This document shows positions 1 to 9,188 of a stretch of DNA of 64,000 bases, piece by piece (within the stretch, counting starts at the first letter, position 1; every line of letters starts with the position of its first letter). The notes below the pieces were generated by a model. It was not told the origin of the DNA. It ran no database searches and saw only the letters and a list, made by a program, of their open reading frames with translations. The translations under genes were made by a program, and so were the position numbers. Source of the DNA: Brevibacterium sp. (GTDB lineage Bacteria > Actinomycetota > Actinomycetes > Actinomycetales > Brevibacteriaceae). The stretch is from the NCBI RefSeq assembly GCF_031179145.1, contig NZ_JAPSIB010000003.1, positions 186,001-250,000 on the forward strand, in the 5' to 3' direction.

Positions 1-1
1 C

Positions 2-418
2 GTCGAGGAGACCGAACTCGGAGACGACGAAGCCGAGCCTGATCGCCCGGTGCTGCGGACGGCGCTGAGTCTGTGCGCCCTCGGTGCGGTCGTCACGCCC
101 CTTGCGGACTGGGCACATCGGGTGGTCCCCGGCACGACCGAAGGCGAGGTCAATGCGTCGATCATCGCCCTCGAGTCTCGGGTCCGCGCCCGGCTGGTGT
201 CATTCGGAGCGCACGACCGCCGGATCGACCTGCTCGAGTCCGGGGTGGAGGCCAGCAGCTATGACAACTCGAGCACAGTGACGGTTCGAGTCCGGGGAGT
301 CTCCCTCGACCCCATCGCCCTCGACAGGGAGTCCGTGGTCGACCTCGTGCCCGCCCGGCCTCCGGGGCGCACATCCTCACGTGAGGGCAGGAGGAGCGAC
401 CATGTACCTCGACTCTGA
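2..418 (+). CDS. C-terminal part of a gene cut by the window start, possibly hydantoinase/oxoprolinase family
   Basis: The reading frame is open from base 2 to a TGA at 416-418, giving 138 visible residues. A GTG at 50 could be a start, but the frame continues upstream, so this is more likely the 3' end of a longer gene. The visible part has a short hydrophobic stretch followed by an alternating region ending in VTVRVRGVS. I do not recognise it with certainty. The next gene is a DUF917 protein and hydantoinase genes follow, and such neighbours often include a hydantoinase/oxoprolinase-fold protein. That assignment is therefore contextual. Its end overlaps the next start by 17 nt, which supports co-translation. 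Confidence 0.4.
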   Translation, partial: VEETELGDDEAEPDRPVLRTALSLCALGAVVTPLADWAHRVVPGTTEGEVNASIIALESRVRARLVSFGAHDRRIDLLESGVEASSYDNSSTVTVRVRGVSLDPIALDRESVVDLVPARPPGRTSSREGRRSDHVPRL

Positions 419-1469
419 GGATGTGAGGAATCTCAGCGCCGGAGCGCTGTTCAATGCGTGCGCCGCGGAACCCGAATGGACAGAGGACGGGATGAGGCGG
501 GTGCTCGCCCACATGGACATGACCGGGCTGCGACCCGAACTCAAACAGGTCACGGATCTCGATCCGGACGCGCTCGTCGTCTGCGTCGGCTTCGTCAACA
601 ACGGGCTCTCCCTGTCCGAGCTAAGGCCCGTCGGCGACGAATTCATCGCAGCGATCGAGCTCATCGCCGAAGCCCACGGTCGTGAAGTCGCCGGTCTGAT
701 TCCTCTTGCGGCGGGCAGCGCCAACGCCGTCGTGCCGTTCCTCGCCGGGATGCAGTGCGGAATCCCCGTCATCGACGCCGATCCGATGGGACGGATCTTC
801 CCTCTCGTGTCCCAGACAGTCTTCGCCCTCAACTCCCTGCCGATCGGTCCGATCGCGGCGGTGAGCGCGCTCGGCGAGTCCGCGCTTCTGCGAGTGGACG
901 AGCCTGCGCGCGGAGAGCGGCTGCTGCGGGCCCTGGCCGAGGAGTTCGGCGGTTGGGCGGCGACCGCGAGCTATCCGATGACGGCAGATGCCTTGGGCTC
1001 CGCCGGGATCCTCGGAAGTCTGTCGAATCTCATCGCGATCGGACGGGTCCTCGAATCGTCGCGGGGTACGGACCACAAGCACAGTGAGCTGCGGCGGTCC
1101 TGCGGAGTCCGGCAGATCGTGCGGGCTCGCGTGAGCGAGGACTCCTGGGTGGCCCGACCGTGGGCGCCGAGCAGAGTCGGGATCCCTGCCAGCGTCGTCC
1201 TCGAAGAGGAGGCGGGCGGGCAGATCATCCAGCTGGAGGTGCAGAGCGAGATCCTCATGATGCTCTCCGACGGCGCGGTCAGGGCGGTTTCGCCCGATAT
1301 CATCACGCTTCTGCGTCCTGCGGACTGCAGTGTGGCCTCTCTCGACGACCTGTGGACGGGGAATGTCCTCGACATCTGTGTCCTCCGGGCAGCGAGTGCC
1401 TGGTACACACCCGCTGGAAGGAAGCTGGGACGCCGGCCCTCGCTGGCGATGATGGAGGAGACCCGATGA
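402..1469 (+). CDS. DUF917 family protein
   Basis: This 355-residue protein resembles the DUF917 family, often found next to hydantoinase/oxoprolinase genes. Its biochemical role is not established. Visible family features are an N-terminal 'N.LSAGAL' start, a central stretch with conserved glycine and asparagine (AAGSANAVVPF) and the segment IPVIDADPMGRIFP, matching the family's DaD-mGRafP motif. I chose ATG 402 over the upstream GTG at 381 because an AGGAGG-like site lies just before it. The stop overlaps the PucR start as ATGA, so the two are translationally coupled. Confidence 0.7.
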   Translation: MYLDSEDVRNLSAGALFNACAAEPEWTEDGMRRVLAHMDMTGLRPELKQVTDLDPDALVVCVGFVNNGLSLSELRPVGDEFIAAIELIAEAHGREVAGLIPLAAGSANAVVPFLAGMQCGIPVIDADPMGRIFPLVSQTVFALNSLPIGPIAAVSALGESALLRVDEPARGERLLRALAEEFGGWAATASYPMTADALGSAGILGSLSNLIAIGRVLESSRGTDHKHSELRRSCGVRQIVRARVSEDSWVARPWAPSRVGIPASVVLEEEAGGQIIQLEVQSEILMMLSDGAVRAVSPDIITLLRPADCSVASLDDLWTGNVLDICVLRAASAWYTPAGRKLGRRPSLAMMEETR

Positions 1470-3067
1470 CCAAGGACACACGTCGGAGCCCGGGAGCGGG
1501 AGAGGTCAGACTGGCGGACTTCGTCTCTGCGTATGCGGCCGAGCTCACCCAGGTCCATCATCTCGCGCCTGTGGGGGGCGTGATCAGGGATCTGGCCCTG
1601 ATCTCCGACATCGAAGAGATCATCGGAGTCGGGCCCGACACCCTCGTCGTCCTCTCTGACACGGCTTCGCAGGGCGACTGGATGGTTTCGGCGGGACTGC
1701 GCTATGCCTGGGAACGTCGCGCCGCCGGGCTCGTGGTCCCGCACAGCTCGGTGACGAAGACGGCGGTGCGATTGGCCGAGCGCCTCGGCGTCTCCCTGTT
1801 GTCGACCGAATACGACGCCACCCGGACCGCGCTCGATCTCGCTCTGCGAATCGGACTCACTCGGTCGGGTCAGGTCGCCCGGCTGCAGCAGTTCACCTCT
1901 GCGGCTGCGCGGGCGAACGGCCTGCGGGAGCTCCTCGGCCTCGTCTCCACGGAGGTCGGCGGACGGCGGGTGCGGGTCGAAACCGCGGGATCGATCGTCT
2001 TCTCCGTCACCGCTGACGAGGTCGAACTCGACATCTCGAATGACCAGATGTCCGAGGGGGTGATCGACGGGGAGGCCATCGATGGTCTCGTCGAAGTGTC
2101 GGCCGAGGTCACGGGCGGGAAGATGGATTCGGATGTGCTCAGGATCTTCGTCTCCCCCGACGAGCGGGAATATGCCGGGCGCGTCCTGGAGGCCGTGGCA
2201 CCGAGCGTGCGGGCACTGACGGCGGAGTTCCGGCTGTCCTCACTCACCTCGTCGTTGCCCTCATTGACGATCGCGGCACTGACGGGTTCATCGCGCTTCG
2301 ACCTCATCGGTGAGGTCTCGTGGAATGCGTCGGAAGCGGCCGGTCGCTGGCCGCTCACCGGATCGTTCGTCTCCGTCTGCGTGCTCGCCGAGGAACGGGA
2401 CTCATCCGCCGTCCACCAGGTGTGGCATGCGACGTTCCCCGACGTTCCGCTGGCTCGGATCGACTCGGGATGGTTGGCGCTCGTCCCGGTCCGGGCGAAG
2501 GAGGGGAAGGCTGCGGTGCTCGCCGCAGTCCGGGCAGGTTTCACCGTGTTCGCCGATCTCGACCTCGGGGTCGGGATGTCCGACCCCGGGATGGGCCCCG
2601 AGCGAGTCGCCGCGGCGGTGCAGGAGGCCTGGCTGGCCGCCCGCCTGGCTCGCAGCTCGGACAGGACTCGCAGCAAGGGGTCGGGTCCCGTCCTCGAGTT
2701 CGCGGCGATCCCTCTCGGACTCGCACAGGGTGCTCTGCCGCGGGAACTCGCGGTCGAACTCGCTCGGGCGATGTTCCCCGAGCTTCTCGCCGACGTCGAG
2801 GCTCACGTGATCATCGAGACGATCGTCGCCCTGCTCGACTGCCGCGGTTCGGTTTCCAAGGCGGCGCAGCGCCTCGGCGTCCACCGCAACACCCTTCATG
2901 CCAGACTTCGGAGGGCCGGGGAACTCGGGGTGCCTCTGGGAGATCCGGATTCGACCCTGTCCCTTCACCTGATCTTGACCGGCCTTCTCTCTGCCCGTGG
3001 CTTCAGATCCGGTACGACGCCCTCGGCAGAAGGCGAAGAAAGCCGGACAGACCGCGACAGCGCGTGA
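1466..3067 (+). CDS. PucR family transcriptional regulator
   Basis: This 533-residue regulator has the PucR layout. An N-terminal sensory domain covers roughly residues 15-130 (GVGPDTLVVLSDTA). A GGDEF-like middle region follows, and a C-terminal helix-turn-helix of the HTH_30 type lies near residue 470 (SVSKAAQRLGVHRNTLHARL). PucR proteins commonly control purine, hydantoin or amine catabolism. Placement just upstream of the hydantoinase genes suggests it regulates them, possibly in response to their substrate. The start ATG overlaps the DUF917 stop. Confidence 0.85.
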   Translation: MTKDTRRSPGAGEVRLADFVSAYAAELTQVHHLAPVGGVIRDLALISDIEEIIGVGPDTLVVLSDTASQGDWMVSAGLRYAWERRAAGLVVPHSSVTKTAVRLAERLGVSLLSTEYDATRTALDLALRIGLTRSGQVARLQQFTSAAARANGLRELLGLVSTEVGGRRVRVETAGSIVFSVTADEVELDISNDQMSEGVIDGEAIDGLVEVSAEVTGGKMDSDVLRIFVSPDEREYAGRVLEAVAPSVRALTAEFRLSSLTSSLPSLTIAALTGSSRFDLIGEVSWNASEAAGRWPLTGSFVSVCVLAEERDSSAVHQVWHATFPDVPLARIDSGWLALVPVRAKEGKAAVLAAVRAGFTVFADLDLGVGMSDPGMGPERVAAAVQEAWLAARLARSSDRTRSKGSGPVLEFAAIPLGLAQGALPRELAVELARAMFPELLADVEAHVIIETIVALLDCRGSVSKAAQRLGVHRNTLHARLRRAGELGVPLGDPDSTLSLHLILTGLLSARGFRSGTTPSAEGEESRTDRDSA

Positions 3068-3152
3068 CGGTGCCCGCTTGCGACAGCGGCTGACGACGGT
3101 GCCCGCTCGCGGCAGCGGCTGACGACGGTGCCCGCTCGCGGCAGCGGCTGAC
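3066..3152. repeat. Three tandem copies of a 29-bp unit after the PucR gene
   Basis: Units start at 3066, 3095 and 3124, each beginning gacggtgccc. Copies 2 and 3 are identical and copy 1 differs at two positions. The first unit starts inside the PucR stop codon. Each unit is GC-rich and could form a small stem, so the array may act as a transcription or RNA-stability element. It may also be a neutral minisatellite. Confidence 0.85.
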
Positions 3153-3335
3153 TGCACAGTTCTGTCCTTTACGCCAGTGCAGACTGCCCAGGGTGGCCGA
3201 GGTGGCCCCCGGTAGTGTCTCGGACAGCAGATGTGACGTGGATCAAGTCCCCCATCTCCATGTCCGCCGGCCGTGCGCCGGATCCTGACCAGCGACCGGC
3301 CCTGCCGGTGCGAGAGACAACGACGTTAGGCAATC

Positions 3336-3677
3336 ATGTTCCGATCAGTTCTCACCCTCCGTGCGCAGCCCGAGCAGGTCGACGCCGTGCTGCAGCTCTT
3401 CCGGGACGAAGGAATCCTGCAGGAGTCCTTCGACAAGACCCGTCAGATCAGCTCCGACATCGCCGTCGCCGCAGACGGTTCCGGCGAAGTCGTCATCACC
3501 GCGGACTGGCCCGACGAAGACGGCTACCAGGAATGGCTCGACCACCCCGACCGGAATCGCGCCAGCCCGCAGCTCGAGGAGATCCTCGCCGGAGCGGAGG
3601 TCGGTGTCGGAAAGCTCTACCGCATCGACCAGCGCGTCCAGTCCGGCTCCTCGACCGGCGATCCTTCCCGTTCATGA
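3336..3677 (+). CDS. Antibiotic biosynthesis monooxygenase (ABM)-fold protein
   Basis: This 113-residue protein has the size and pattern of a dimeric alpha-beta ABM domain. It opens with a beta strand (FRSVLTLRAQPEQVDAV), has a central ADWPDEDGYQEWLDHP segment typical of the family, and ends with a strand around KLYRI. ABM proteins act as small monooxygenases, heme-degrading enzymes or intracellular binding proteins, and the sequence does not say which. It opens the hydantoinase operon 44 nt before hyuA, so it probably assists that pathway. The last ~12 residues are polar and look dispensable. Confidence 0.65.
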   Translation: MFRSVLTLRAQPEQVDAVLQLFRDEGILQESFDKTRQISSDIAVAADGSGEVVITADWPDEDGYQEWLDHPDRNRASPQLEEILAGAEVGVGKLYRIDQRVQSGSSTGDPSRS

Positions 3678-3721
3678 TCATGAACCGGAACCAGAAACCA
3701 CAGCCCAAGGAAAGCAGAACC

Positions 3722-5764
3722 ATGTCGAACAATGTTCGCGTCGCCGTCGACGTCGGCGGAACCTTCACCGATGTCGTCAAACTCGTCCCCGAAACCGGCG
3801 AGCTCCGCTTCGAGAAGGTCCCCACCGATTCCGCACAGCCCACCGCCGGTGTCCTCGCCTCCTTCGACAAGGCCGAGGTCGATCCGACAGGGGTGACGAT
3901 GTTCAACCACGGCAGCACGCTGGGCCTCAACGCGCTTCTCACCCGCACGGGAGCGAGGATCGCCACGATTGCGACCCGCGGATTCCGCGATGTCTACCTG
4001 CTCGGACGCACCAACCGGATTCCGATGTACGATCTGGCCTATCGCAAGCCCGAGGCTTTGCTCGAGCGCTTCGACACCTTCGAAGTGACAGAGCGCAGCA
4101 AGGCCGACGGCAGCGTCCACGCACCACTCGACGAGGAGGACGCTCGGAGCATCGCCCGCGAGATCCGCGAGCGCGGATACGAGGCGGTGGCCGTGACCTT
4201 CCTCCACTCCTACGCCAATCCTGCGCATGAGCAGCGGATGGGCGAGATCATCAGGGAAGTCGCCCCGGAGGTCGAGGTGACCCTGTCCCACGAACTCTCC
4301 CGCGAATACCGCGAGTACGAGCGGACGAGCACTACGGTGCTCGACGCCTACATCAAACCGATCATGCGCAGCTATCTCAAGGAACTCGAGAAGGAGTTGG
4401 AGGCACGCGGATTCGATGGCCAGTTCCTCATGTCCCGTTCCGGCGGTGGCGCCATGACCGCGGTGGCAGCCCGGGAACAGCCCGTCAACCTCATCCTCTC
4501 CGGTCCCGCCGGCGGAGTGATCGGGGCGGCAGGGTTCGCGAAGCTCATCGGGCGGAAGAATGCGATCACGATCGACATGGGAGGAACCAGCCTCGACGCC
4601 TCCCTTGTCCTCGACGGAGCTCCCGTCCACTATCACGGAGCCGAGTTCGAAGGCCTGCCGATCAACACTCCCTCGCTCTACATCCACACCATCGGCGCCG
4701 GCGGCGGATCGCTGGGCTACCTCGACGAGGCTGGTGCCCTGCAGGTGGGGCCGAAGAGCGCCGGAGCGGTTCCCGGCCCGGCCGCCTACGGGCGGGGTGG
4801 AACCGAGCCGACTTTCACTGATGCCGCTTTGGCCATCGGCTACCTCGGCACGGACACGCCGCTCGGCGGCGAGCTCGTCCTCGATGCCGAGAAGTCAATA
4901 CAGGCACTGGCCCCCATCGCCGAGACCCTCGACATGTCGGTGACCGAGCTCGCTCGCGGGATGGTCCGGATCTCGAACACGAAGATCACCGGTGCCGTGC
5001 GTGCGATCACCATCGAGCTCGGGCACGATCCGAAGGACTTCTCACTGTTCTCGTTCGGCGGGGGCGGCGGTCTCGTCGCCGTCGACGTCGCACGCGAACT
5101 CGGGATCCCCGAGGTCGTCGTTCCGCCGGGCCAGGGCGCCTTCTCAGCGTTGGGGATGCTCATGGCCGACGTCCAGCACGAATACTCCCGCACCCAGGTG
5201 TCGCTGCTCGAATCGGTGGACATGACGATCATCGAGGACATCTTCGCCGCGATGGAGTCCGAGGCCGCGCAGGCTCTGGCAGCCGAGGGCTTCGCGCCCG
5301 ACCGGAGGGTCTTCCATCGCTCCTACGACGTGAGGTACCAGGGCCAGGAGCACACGGTCTCCGTCCACTTCGACGAATCCGCCGATGTTCGGGATCACAT
5401 CCGAGCCGAGTTCGAGGATCTGCACCGGAGGCAGTACGGGCACGTGATGGACGATGCGATCGAGGTCACCACCCTGCGGGTGACGGCGATCGGACTCGTC
5501 GACAAGCCCAGCCTGCCGACCATCGGACGCCGGGACGGCGAGTCCATTCCGACGCGGACTCGCACCGTGACCCTGCCCGGCGATGCCGAAGTCGAATACG
5601 CGCTCATCGCCCGAGAGGATCTGCTCGCCGGCGATGCCATCGACGGCCCCGCCGTCGTCACCGAGCACACAGCCACGACGGTGCTCCACTCCGGCGACCG
5701 ACTCACCGTCGGCGAATACGGAGAGCTCATCATCTCGATTCACACCGAAGGCAAGGAGGCCTGA
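3722..5764 (+). CDS. hyuA: Hydantoinase/oxoprolinase subunit A (HyuA-like)
   Basis: This 680-residue cytoplasmic enzyme subunit belongs to the family that opens 5-oxoproline, hydantoin or N-methylhydantoin rings with ATP. The N-terminal domain begins with the phosphate-binding signature VDVGGTFTDVV (about residues 9-19). A HGSTLGLNALLTR segment follows near residue 62. The second ATPase-like motif GPAGGVIGAAGF precedes DMGGTSLDAS near residue 285. ATG 3722 fits both the family start and an AAGGAAAG-like ribosome site just upstream. HyuB follows after a single base, the usual pairing. The exact substrate cannot be read from sequence; acetone carboxylase-type activity is less likely without a gamma subunit. 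Confidence 0.88.
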   Translation: MSNNVRVAVDVGGTFTDVVKLVPETGELRFEKVPTDSAQPTAGVLASFDKAEVDPTGVTMFNHGSTLGLNALLTRTGARIATIATRGFRDVYLLGRTNRIPMYDLAYRKPEALLERFDTFEVTERSKADGSVHAPLDEEDARSIAREIRERGYEAVAVTFLHSYANPAHEQRMGEIIREVAPEVEVTLSHELSREYREYERTSTTVLDAYIKPIMRSYLKELEKELEARGFDGQFLMSRSGGGAMTAVAAREQPVNLILSGPAGGVIGAAGFAKLIGRKNAITIDMGGTSLDASLVLDGAPVHYHGAEFEGLPINTPSLYIHTIGAGGGSLGYLDEAGALQVGPKSAGAVPGPAAYGRGGTEPTFTDAALAIGYLGTDTPLGGELVLDAEKSIQALAPIAETLDMSVTELARGMVRISNTKITGAVRAITIELGHDPKDFSLFSFGGGGGLVAVDVARELGIPEVVVPPGQGAFSALGMLMADVQHEYSRTQVSLLESVDMTIIEDIFAAMESEAAQALAAEGFAPDRRVFHRSYDVRYQGQEHTVSVHFDESADVRDHIRAEFEDLHRRQYGHVMDDAIEVTTLRVTAIGLVDKPSLPTIGRRDGESIPTRTRTVTLPGDAEVEYALIAREDLLAGDAIDGPAVVTEHTATTVLHSGDRLTVGEYGELIISIHTEGKEA

Positions 5765-5765
5765 C

Positions 5766-7481
5766 ATGGTCGACGCGATCACCACCGAGATCATCCGCCA
5801 CGGACTGCTGGCCGCAGCCGAGGAGATCGCCCGCAATCTCTGCCGCACGGCCTACAACACCGTCGTCTACGAGATCCACGACTACGGCATCGGCATCCAT
5901 GATGTGAATGGAGACGTCGTCGCCGACACCCCGGGCGTGGCCGTGTTCACCCGCGGCAACGATCTCGGGCTGAAGAAGGCCGTCGAGTTCCTCGGCCCCG
6001 AGGCGATGGAACCCGACGACGTCTTCATCCTCAACTATCCGTACTGGTCGAGTGCGCACGTCCTCGACCCGCTCGTCTTCGCCCCCGTCCACCATGGGGA
6101 GAGACTGATCGGCTTCGTCACCTGTCGCGTCCACGTCGTCGACCTCAACCAGAAGGACCCGGGCTACGTCCTCGACTCGACGGACCTGTCCCAGGAAGGT
6201 CTGATCCTCCCCGTCTCGAAGCTCTACCGGCGAGGTGTGCAGAACGACGACGTCTTCAACATCATCCGGTTCAACAGCAGACGTCCCGCCGCGACGATCG
6301 GAGACATCCAGTCCCAGGTTTCGGCCTGCTTCACGGGTGTCAAGCGGACCCGGGAGCTTGCCGAGAAGTACGGCGCGGACACCCTCGTCGAGGCGATGGA
6401 CGCGATCAACGCGCACGGTGAGAAGCTGGCACGGGCAGCGCTGGCGAAACTGCCGAAGGGCACCTGGACGGCCGTGGACTATGTCGACGAAGACGGCATC
6501 GACGTCGGGGAACTCGTCCGGCTGCAGTGCACCGTGACCGTGACCGACGATGAGTTCATCATCGACTGGACCGGCAGCGCGAAGGGCGTCAAAGGACCCG
6601 TGAACGTCCCGATCGGACTCACCACGGCTGCAGCGAGCCTCGTCTTCAAATCCGTCACCACGCCGGACTCACCTGTGGTCGCCGGGAACTTCGCGCCGAT
6701 GCGGCTGATCACGGAGCCGGGATCGGTCATGCACGCCCTGCCGCCGATGCCCACGTTCACTCTGTGGACGGGAATCCTCTGCGGCGAGGTCATCCTCAAG
6801 GCACTGGCGCAGGGAATGCCGGATCGCATCCCGGCTTGCTCCGGCGGCGACGTCGGCGCCTTCATCGGTCTCGGAACCCATCCGGAGACCGGTGAGCCGT
6901 GGCAGGACGGGAGCAACGAAGCCATCGGCTTCGGCGGCACCGCTGCCCACGACGGCGAGGACGGGATCATGCACCTGTCGGAACCCGGGTGCCGGAACAC
7001 GCCGATCGAGGTGTTCGAGATGCGCACACCGCTCTTCCTCGAACACTACGGCTATCGTGAGGACAGCTGTGGGGCCGGCGAGCACCGCGGCGGGGTCGGC
7101 ATCTCCCGTCGATACCGATTCACCGCTCCGGGAACCGGAATCATGATCGCCTACAAGACCCGGACCAAGCCCTGGGCGATCGCCGGAGGTCAGGAGGCCA
7201 CACCCAACGCGGTGATCCTCAACCCCGGAACCCCGGAGGAGGAGTGGAAGGGCGGAAGCTACAACCATCTCGACGCCGGCGAGGTGCTGGTCAACGCCAC
7301 GGGCGGCGGCGGAGGATACGGCGACCCGCTCAAGCGCGACTTCGCCGCCATCGTCAAGGACGTCCGCAACGGCTTCGTCTCCCGGGAAGCCGCGGAGCGC
7401 GACTACCGGGTCGCTGTCACCGAGGAGTTCGAGATCGACGAGGAGCGGACCGCTCAGCTGCGAGCAGCAGTACGCAGCTGA
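5766..7481 (+). CDS. hyuB: Hydantoinase/oxoprolinase subunit B (HyuB-like)
   Basis: This 571-residue partner of HyuA is of normal family length. It has the typical opening DAITTEIIRHGLLAAAEE, the motif DYGIGIHD and a FTRGNDLGL segment. The C-terminus is glycine-rich (NATGGGGGYGDPLKRD), which is a family hallmark. ATG 5766 lies one base after the hyuA stop, so the two are co-translated. The subunits form one ATP-dependent ring-opening enzyme. Confidence 0.9.
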   Translation: MVDAITTEIIRHGLLAAAEEIARNLCRTAYNTVVYEIHDYGIGIHDVNGDVVADTPGVAVFTRGNDLGLKKAVEFLGPEAMEPDDVFILNYPYWSSAHVLDPLVFAPVHHGERLIGFVTCRVHVVDLNQKDPGYVLDSTDLSQEGLILPVSKLYRRGVQNDDVFNIIRFNSRRPAATIGDIQSQVSACFTGVKRTRELAEKYGADTLVEAMDAINAHGEKLARAALAKLPKGTWTAVDYVDEDGIDVGELVRLQCTVTVTDDEFIIDWTGSAKGVKGPVNVPIGLTTAAASLVFKSVTTPDSPVVAGNFAPMRLITEPGSVMHALPPMPTFTLWTGILCGEVILKALAQGMPDRIPACSGGDVGAFIGLGTHPETGEPWQDGSNEAIGFGGTAAHDGEDGIMHLSEPGCRNTPIEVFEMRTPLFLEHYGYREDSCGAGEHRGGVGISRRYRFTAPGTGIMIAYKTRTKPWAIAGGQEATPNAVILNPGTPEEEWKGGSYNHLDAGEVLVNATGGGGGYGDPLKRDFAAIVKDVRNGFVSREAAERDYRVAVTEEFEIDEERTAQLRAAVRS

Positions 7482-7534
7482 ACCGCCGCCTCGGCGAGAA
7501 TGAGTTCACCACACCCCAGGATAGGAAGTTGCAC

Positions 7535-8773
7535 ATGAACCGGACAGGCTCCCTCGTACTCACCGGCGCGAAGATCTGGGAGGGCCGGGAAACCGGCTTC
7601 GTCGATCGTGATCTTGTCATCGTCGACGGGGAGGTGATGGCGGGGTCCGTGACCGGTCAGACGCCGGAGACCCTCGACGTCTCGGGCTCCTGGATCATTC
7701 CCGGCCTCAGCGACGCCCACTTCCATGCCTACGGACTGAGCATGGACGGGTTCGAGAACGAGAGGGGACCGCTGAGCTACGCCGCGCTCAATGGTGCCAA
7801 ACGCCTCTCCGGCGCCCTCGCTCGCGGCTTCACCACGGTACGGGATGTGGCCGGAGGTGACATCGGGTTGAGCCGGGCGGTCGATTCCGGCGTCATCGAT
7901 GCGCCGCGTTACCTCTTCACGGGTCCCGCGCTCAGCCAGACGGGCGGTCATGGCGATCCGCGGTCGGAGCACATCGACATCTGCTTCGGCCACGGTCACA
8001 TGTGCGAGGTCGTCGATGGCGTCGACAACCTCCGCCTCGCCGTCCGCAGCCGCCTGCGCACCGGCGCCCACGCGATCAAGGTGATGACCTCCGGCGGCGT
8101 GTTCTCGCTGACCGATCCGGTGCGGATTCCCCAGTACTCGGCGGAGGAGCTGCGCGCGGTCAGTGATGAGGCGAACCGGCGGGGCACCTATGTCACCGCG
8201 CATTCCTATTCGGTTGAATCCGTCATGCACTCGATCGAGAACGGCATCACGTGCATCGAGCACGGAAACCTCATCGACTCGGCCACGGCCGCACAGATGC
8301 ACCGCCGAGGTGTGTCCTTGGTGCCGACACTGGCCACCTACGATGCGATGAGCAGGCGCGGACCCGAGCTTGGCCTCAACCCGGTCTCGCTGGCAAAGAA
8401 CGAAGAGGTGCTGTCGAAGGGCATGGAGGCGGCGCAGATGGCGCTCGCCGCCGGGGTCCGCGTCGGCTTCGGCACCGATCTCATGGGAGACATGGAGGAC
8501 GAGCAGCTGGCCGGAGTGCGGCTGCAGGTCGAGGCCTTGGGGGCCGAGACGGCACTGCATTCGATGACCATGGGCAACGCGGGGATCTTCGGGAGCTCAC
8601 AGCTCGGTCACCTCGGCGCAGGCGCCTGGGGCGATGCCGTCGTCCTCACTGGCGACCCGCTGGAGGAACCGGAGGCGCTGTGGGAGATGGACGCCCGGAG
8701 GATGATCGTCCAGGGCGGATGCGTCGTGGGCTCAGGCGCGGGAGAATCCGGATCTGTCGGAGTGCCTCGGTGA
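7535..8773 (+). CDS. Metal-dependent amidohydrolase
   Basis: This 412-residue member of the amidohydrolase superfamily is close in pattern to imidazolonepropionase- and Xaa-Pro dipeptidase-like enzymes. Metal ligands are visible as the HxH pair H62 and H64 (SDAHFHAYG). A likely carboxylated lysine lies in HAIKVMTSGG. Later histidines occur in VTAHSYS and CIEHGN, and a catalytic aspartate in GFGTDLMGD. It would hydrolyse an amide or a cyclic amide, which fits the hydantoinase neighbours. The gap of 53 nt after hyuB is consistent with one operon. Confidence 0.82.
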   Translation: MNRTGSLVLTGAKIWEGRETGFVDRDLVIVDGEVMAGSVTGQTPETLDVSGSWIIPGLSDAHFHAYGLSMDGFENERGPLSYAALNGAKRLSGALARGFTTVRDVAGGDIGLSRAVDSGVIDAPRYLFTGPALSQTGGHGDPRSEHIDICFGHGHMCEVVDGVDNLRLAVRSRLRTGAHAIKVMTSGGVFSLTDPVRIPQYSAEELRAVSDEANRRGTYVTAHSYSVESVMHSIENGITCIEHGNLIDSATAAQMHRRGVSLVPTLATYDAMSRRGPELGLNPVSLAKNEEVLSKGMEAAQMALAAGVRVGFGTDLMGDMEDEQLAGVRLQVEALGAETALHSMTMGNAGIFGSSQLGHLGAGAWGDAVVLTGDPLEEPEALWEMDARRMIVQGGCVVGSGAGESGSVGVPR

Positions 8774-8834
8774 CTGTGATGCGGATGGGCAGAATGCCTA
8801 TTCCCTCGGGGAATCGGCCACCTACGATGAGCTC

Positions 8835-9188
8835 ATGACAGCAGAATCGAGTGTGAGCAGCTTTGGATCGGCACGAGTGGCCAACGGCCTCGTCTTCACC
8901 TCCGGGAAAGTCGGGGTGGACGAGCACGGCAGGCGCCCCGAGGCTTTCGGGGACGAGGTGAAGGCCGCGATCGCGGATCTGGAGGACACGTTGAGGGCGC
9001 ACGGTTCCCAGCTCAGCGCTCTGCTCCAGGTTCACTGCATCCTCAGCGATATGAGCCGATTCGCCGAGTTCGACGAGATCTACAGGGAGAGGATTCCCGC
9101 TCCCATGCCGCCCCGATTCACGCATGGCGGTGAACTCGTGGAGGACTTCCGCTTCGAGATCGTCGCGATCGCGAGCGTCCTCGGATGA
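8835..9188 (+). CDS. RidA/YjgF family protein
   Basis: This 117-residue single-domain protein has the RidA pattern: N-terminal GSARVANGLVFTSGKVGVD, a central AIADLEDTLRAHG helix, and a late strand RIPAPMPPRFTHG where other members have PARS or PVR-A. Classical RidA deaminates reactive enamine or imine intermediates made by PLP enzymes. The usual catalytic arginine position is not clearly kept (PPRFT), so it may belong to a non-deaminating subgroup. Its stop overlaps the start of a PLP-enzyme gene by 4 nt, a functionally sensible pairing. Confidence 0.75.
   Translation: MTAESSVSSFGSARVANGLVFTSGKVGVDEHGRRPEAFGDEVKAAIADLEDTLRAHGSQLSALLQVHCILSDMSRFAEFDEIYRERIPAPMPPRFTHGGELVEDFRFEIVAIASVLG

Noticed and set aside
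3232..3247. Second CRP-like site TGTGA-CGTGGA-TCAAG upstream of the hydantoinase operon
   Set aside because: Only one half-site fits well; the match is too weak to call.
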